Source of the DNA: Pseudomonadota bacterium
Lineage (GTDB): Bacteria; Pseudomonadota; Alphaproteobacteria; Acetobacterales; Acetobacteraceae
DNA length: 8,627 nt
NCBI GenBank assembly: GCA_021841985.1
Contig: JAKCCP010000266.1
Span: 1 to 8,627 of the forward strand
Reading direction: 5' to 3'
Shown: positions 7,535 to 8,627 of the stretch, one piece after another
Position numbering within the stretch: position 1 is the stretch's first letter
Layout: each line of letters starts with the position of its first letter
Notes under the pieces: model-generated
Told to the model about the DNA's origin: nothing
Database searches by the model: none
The model's input: only the letters and a program-made list of their open reading frames with translations
Position numbers and translations under genes: made by a program

Positions 7535-8011
7535 ATGACCGCAACGCGCCCGCGCACCGCCTCCCGGGTGGCCGCGGTGCAGGCTTTGTTCCAGGCCGAG
7601 CAGCGCGAGCAGAGCGTGGAAGCGGTGATGCAGGAATTCATCCGCCACCGTCTCGGCGACCCGCCGGGGGCGGGCGGCTTCGCCGAGGGCCGGGTGCCGG
7701 AGGCCGAGGTCGACCTGTTCGCGCGTATCCTGCGCGCCGCCGCGAGCCACGAGGCGCTCGATCACGACATCGCCGCCGCGCTGCCGCCGGAATGGCCGCT
7801 CGCGCGGCTCGATGCGGTGCTGCGCGCCCTGCTGCGCGCGGCGGTGGCGGAGATCCTGATGGCGGGCGGGCCGCCGGCGCGGGTGGTGATCAACGAATAT
7901 CTCGATATCGCGCACGGATTTTTCTCCGGCGAGGAGCCCGGCCTGGTCAACGGCGTTCTCAACCATATCGCCCGCGAGCGCCGCGCGGCGGAATTTTCCG
8001 GCCCGCGCTGA
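7535..8011 (+). CDS. nusB: Transcription antitermination factor NusB
   Basis: A small all-helical RNA-binding protein that joins NusE (S10) on boxA RNA to suppress termination in rRNA operons. The protein is 158 residues from this ATG. Family features are the N-terminal ASRVAAVQALFQAEQ helix (9-23) and the C-terminal block from LRAAVAEILM through PARVVINEYLDIAHGFF to GLVNGVLNHIARE. The start is uncertain: this ATG has no Shine-Dalgarno, while an in-frame GTG at 7520, one base after the ribH stop, would add five residues and make a TGATGTG junction suited to termination-reinitiation. nusB commonly follows ribH, and here it ends the glyA-nrdR-rib cluster. No terminator is evident after it. Confidence 0.94.
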   Translation: MTATRPRTASRVAAVQALFQAEQREQSVEAVMQEFIRHRLGDPPGAGGFAEGRVPEAEVDLFARILRAAASHEALDHDIAAALPPEWPLARLDAVLRALLRAAVAEILMAGGPPARVVINEYLDIAHGFFSGEEPGLVNGVLNHIARERRAAEFSGPR

Positions 8012-8112
8012 GTGGTTTCGCGCCGCCTCGGCAAACCATCCCCCTTATTCACCCAATCCACAGGGGGCGCGGGCACGACGCCGGACGCCGGGCGGGATAG
8101 AGTGCCGCCGGC
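8012..8112. other. Spacer between nusB and dnaB
   Basis: This is a 101-base gap between two same-strand genes. It holds CCCCC at 8040-8044 and GGGGG at 8063-8067 flanking 18 bases made of two DnaA-box-like 9-mers (separate entry), then a tandem 7-mer GACGCCG at 8077-8083 and 8084-8090. TAGAGT at 8098-8103 resembles a -10 element about 10 bases before the dnaB ATG, which would give a nearly leaderless message, but no -35 is evident. No T-tailed hairpin is present. Confidence 0.45.
8045..8062 (+). promoter_or_regulatory. Pair of adjacent DnaA-box-like 9-mers
   Basis: TTATTCACC (8045-8053) differs from the DnaA box consensus TTATNCACA only at the last base, and CAATCCACA (8054-8062) matches TTATCCACA at seven of nine positions. 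They abut without a gap in the same orientation, and the pair is flanked exactly by CCCCC and GGGGG. In a GC-rich spacer before the replicative helicase gene this may be a DnaA-responsive site controlling dnaB. It is too small to be an origin, and chance resemblance is possible. Confidence 0.3.
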
Positions 8113-8627
8113 ATGAACAAGATCGATCCTGCGCCGCCCGGCGGTGTCGCGCTGCGCCTGCCGCCCTCCAATCTCGAGGCCGAGCAGGCCCTCCTCGGCG
8201 CGCTCCTCGCCAATAACAAGGCCTATGAGCGGGTTTCCGAATTCCTCGCCCCCGAGCATTTCGCCGACCCCATCCATGGCCGCATCTATCAATCGATCGC
8301 GCGCCGCATCGAGGCCGGGCAGCTCGCCGACGCGGTGACGCTGAAAGCGGAGTTCGAGCATTCCGGCATCCTCGCCGAGGTCGGCGGCACCGCCTATCTC
8401 GCCCAGCTCCTCGGCGCCATGGTCGGCATCATCAACGCCGGCGATTATGGCCGCGCCATCCACGATTCCTGGATCCGCCGCCAGCTCGTCGATCTCGGCG
8501 AGGTGGTGGTCAACCGCGCCTTCGGCGACGAGGACGCGATCGACGGCCGGGCGCAGATCGAGGCCGCCGAGCAGGCGCTGTTCGACCTCGCGACGCGCGG
8601 CTCGGCCGAGGGCGGCTTCATCACCTT
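8113..8627 (+). CDS. dnaB: Replicative DNA helicase DnaB (5' part, cut by window edge)
   Basis: Hexameric ATP-driven helicase that unwinds DNA ahead of the replisome and recruits primase. Only the first 171 codons are present. They contain the N-terminal DnaB domain: LPPSNLEAEQALLGALLANN (16-35), the typical opening, then FLAPEHFADPIHGRIYQSI (44-62), DAVTLKAEF (73-81) and GGTAYLAQLL (91-100), followed by the linker region to about 171 (ALFDLATRGSAEGGF). The RecA-like motor with Walker motifs lies beyond the right edge. The ATG at 8113 gives a start of normal length for the family but has no good Shine-Dalgarno. No frameshift or stop is seen. It lies 101 bases after nusB, where many alphaproteobacteria have thiL instead. 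Confidence 0.95.
   Translation, partial: MNKIDPAPPGGVALRLPPSNLEAEQALLGALLANNKAYERVSEFLAPEHFADPIHGRIYQSIARRIEAGQLADAVTLKAEFEHSGILAEVGGTAYLAQLLGAMVGIINAGDYGRAIHDSWIRRQLVDLGEVVVNRAFGDEDAIDGRAQIEAAEQALFDLATRGSAEGGFIT

Noticed and set aside
8077..8090. Tandem 7-mer GACGCCG upstream of dnaB as an iteron-like element
   Set aside because: There are only two short GC-rich copies. This is expected by chance in such sequence and there is no further copy to suggest an iteron array.

Overview
The window is GC-rich, gene-dense chromosomal DNA. Protein-level similarity and gene order point to an alphaproteobacterium, most likely Rhodospirillales (Acetobacteraceae-like); this is inferred from remembered family patterns and no search was run. 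Twelve protein genes can be supported. I see no RNA genes, insertion sequences, CRISPR arrays or phage genes, and it reads as core genome.

Layout. On the minus strand from about 1470 down to 84 lies a co-directional set: a cytochrome bc1 assembly chaperone (CBP3 / ubiquinol-cytochrome c chaperone family), a YceD/DUF177 protein and rpmF (ribosomal protein L32). The chaperone and yceD overlap by a 4-base GTGA. A divergent spacer of about 220 bases separates this set from bamE (outer-membrane assembly lipoprotein) on the plus strand. After a 126-base spacer comes a tightly packed plus-strand operon: glyA, nrdR, ribD, ribE, a RibB-type gene with a degenerate RibA-like half, ribH and nusB. A 101-base spacer follows, then dnaB (replicative helicase), which runs off the right edge and is covered only for its first 171 codons.

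How the genes work together. ribD, ribE, ribB and ribH supply most riboflavin steps. The exception is GTP cyclohydrolase II: the RibA-like half of the RibB protein has lost the zinc cysteines, so a working RibA must be encoded elsewhere. glyA supplies glycine and one-carbon units, nrdR represses ribonucleotide reductase genes, nusB acts in rRNA antitermination and dnaB in replication, so the region mixes nucleotide, cofactor, ribosome and replication functions.

No undescribed system was found. The points most worth a second look are the degenerate RibA-like domain, a Gly/Met-rich tail on BamE, two adjacent DnaA-box-like 9-mers framed by an inverted repeat upstream of dnaB, and a 12-base tandem repeat at the left edge where plsX would be expected.
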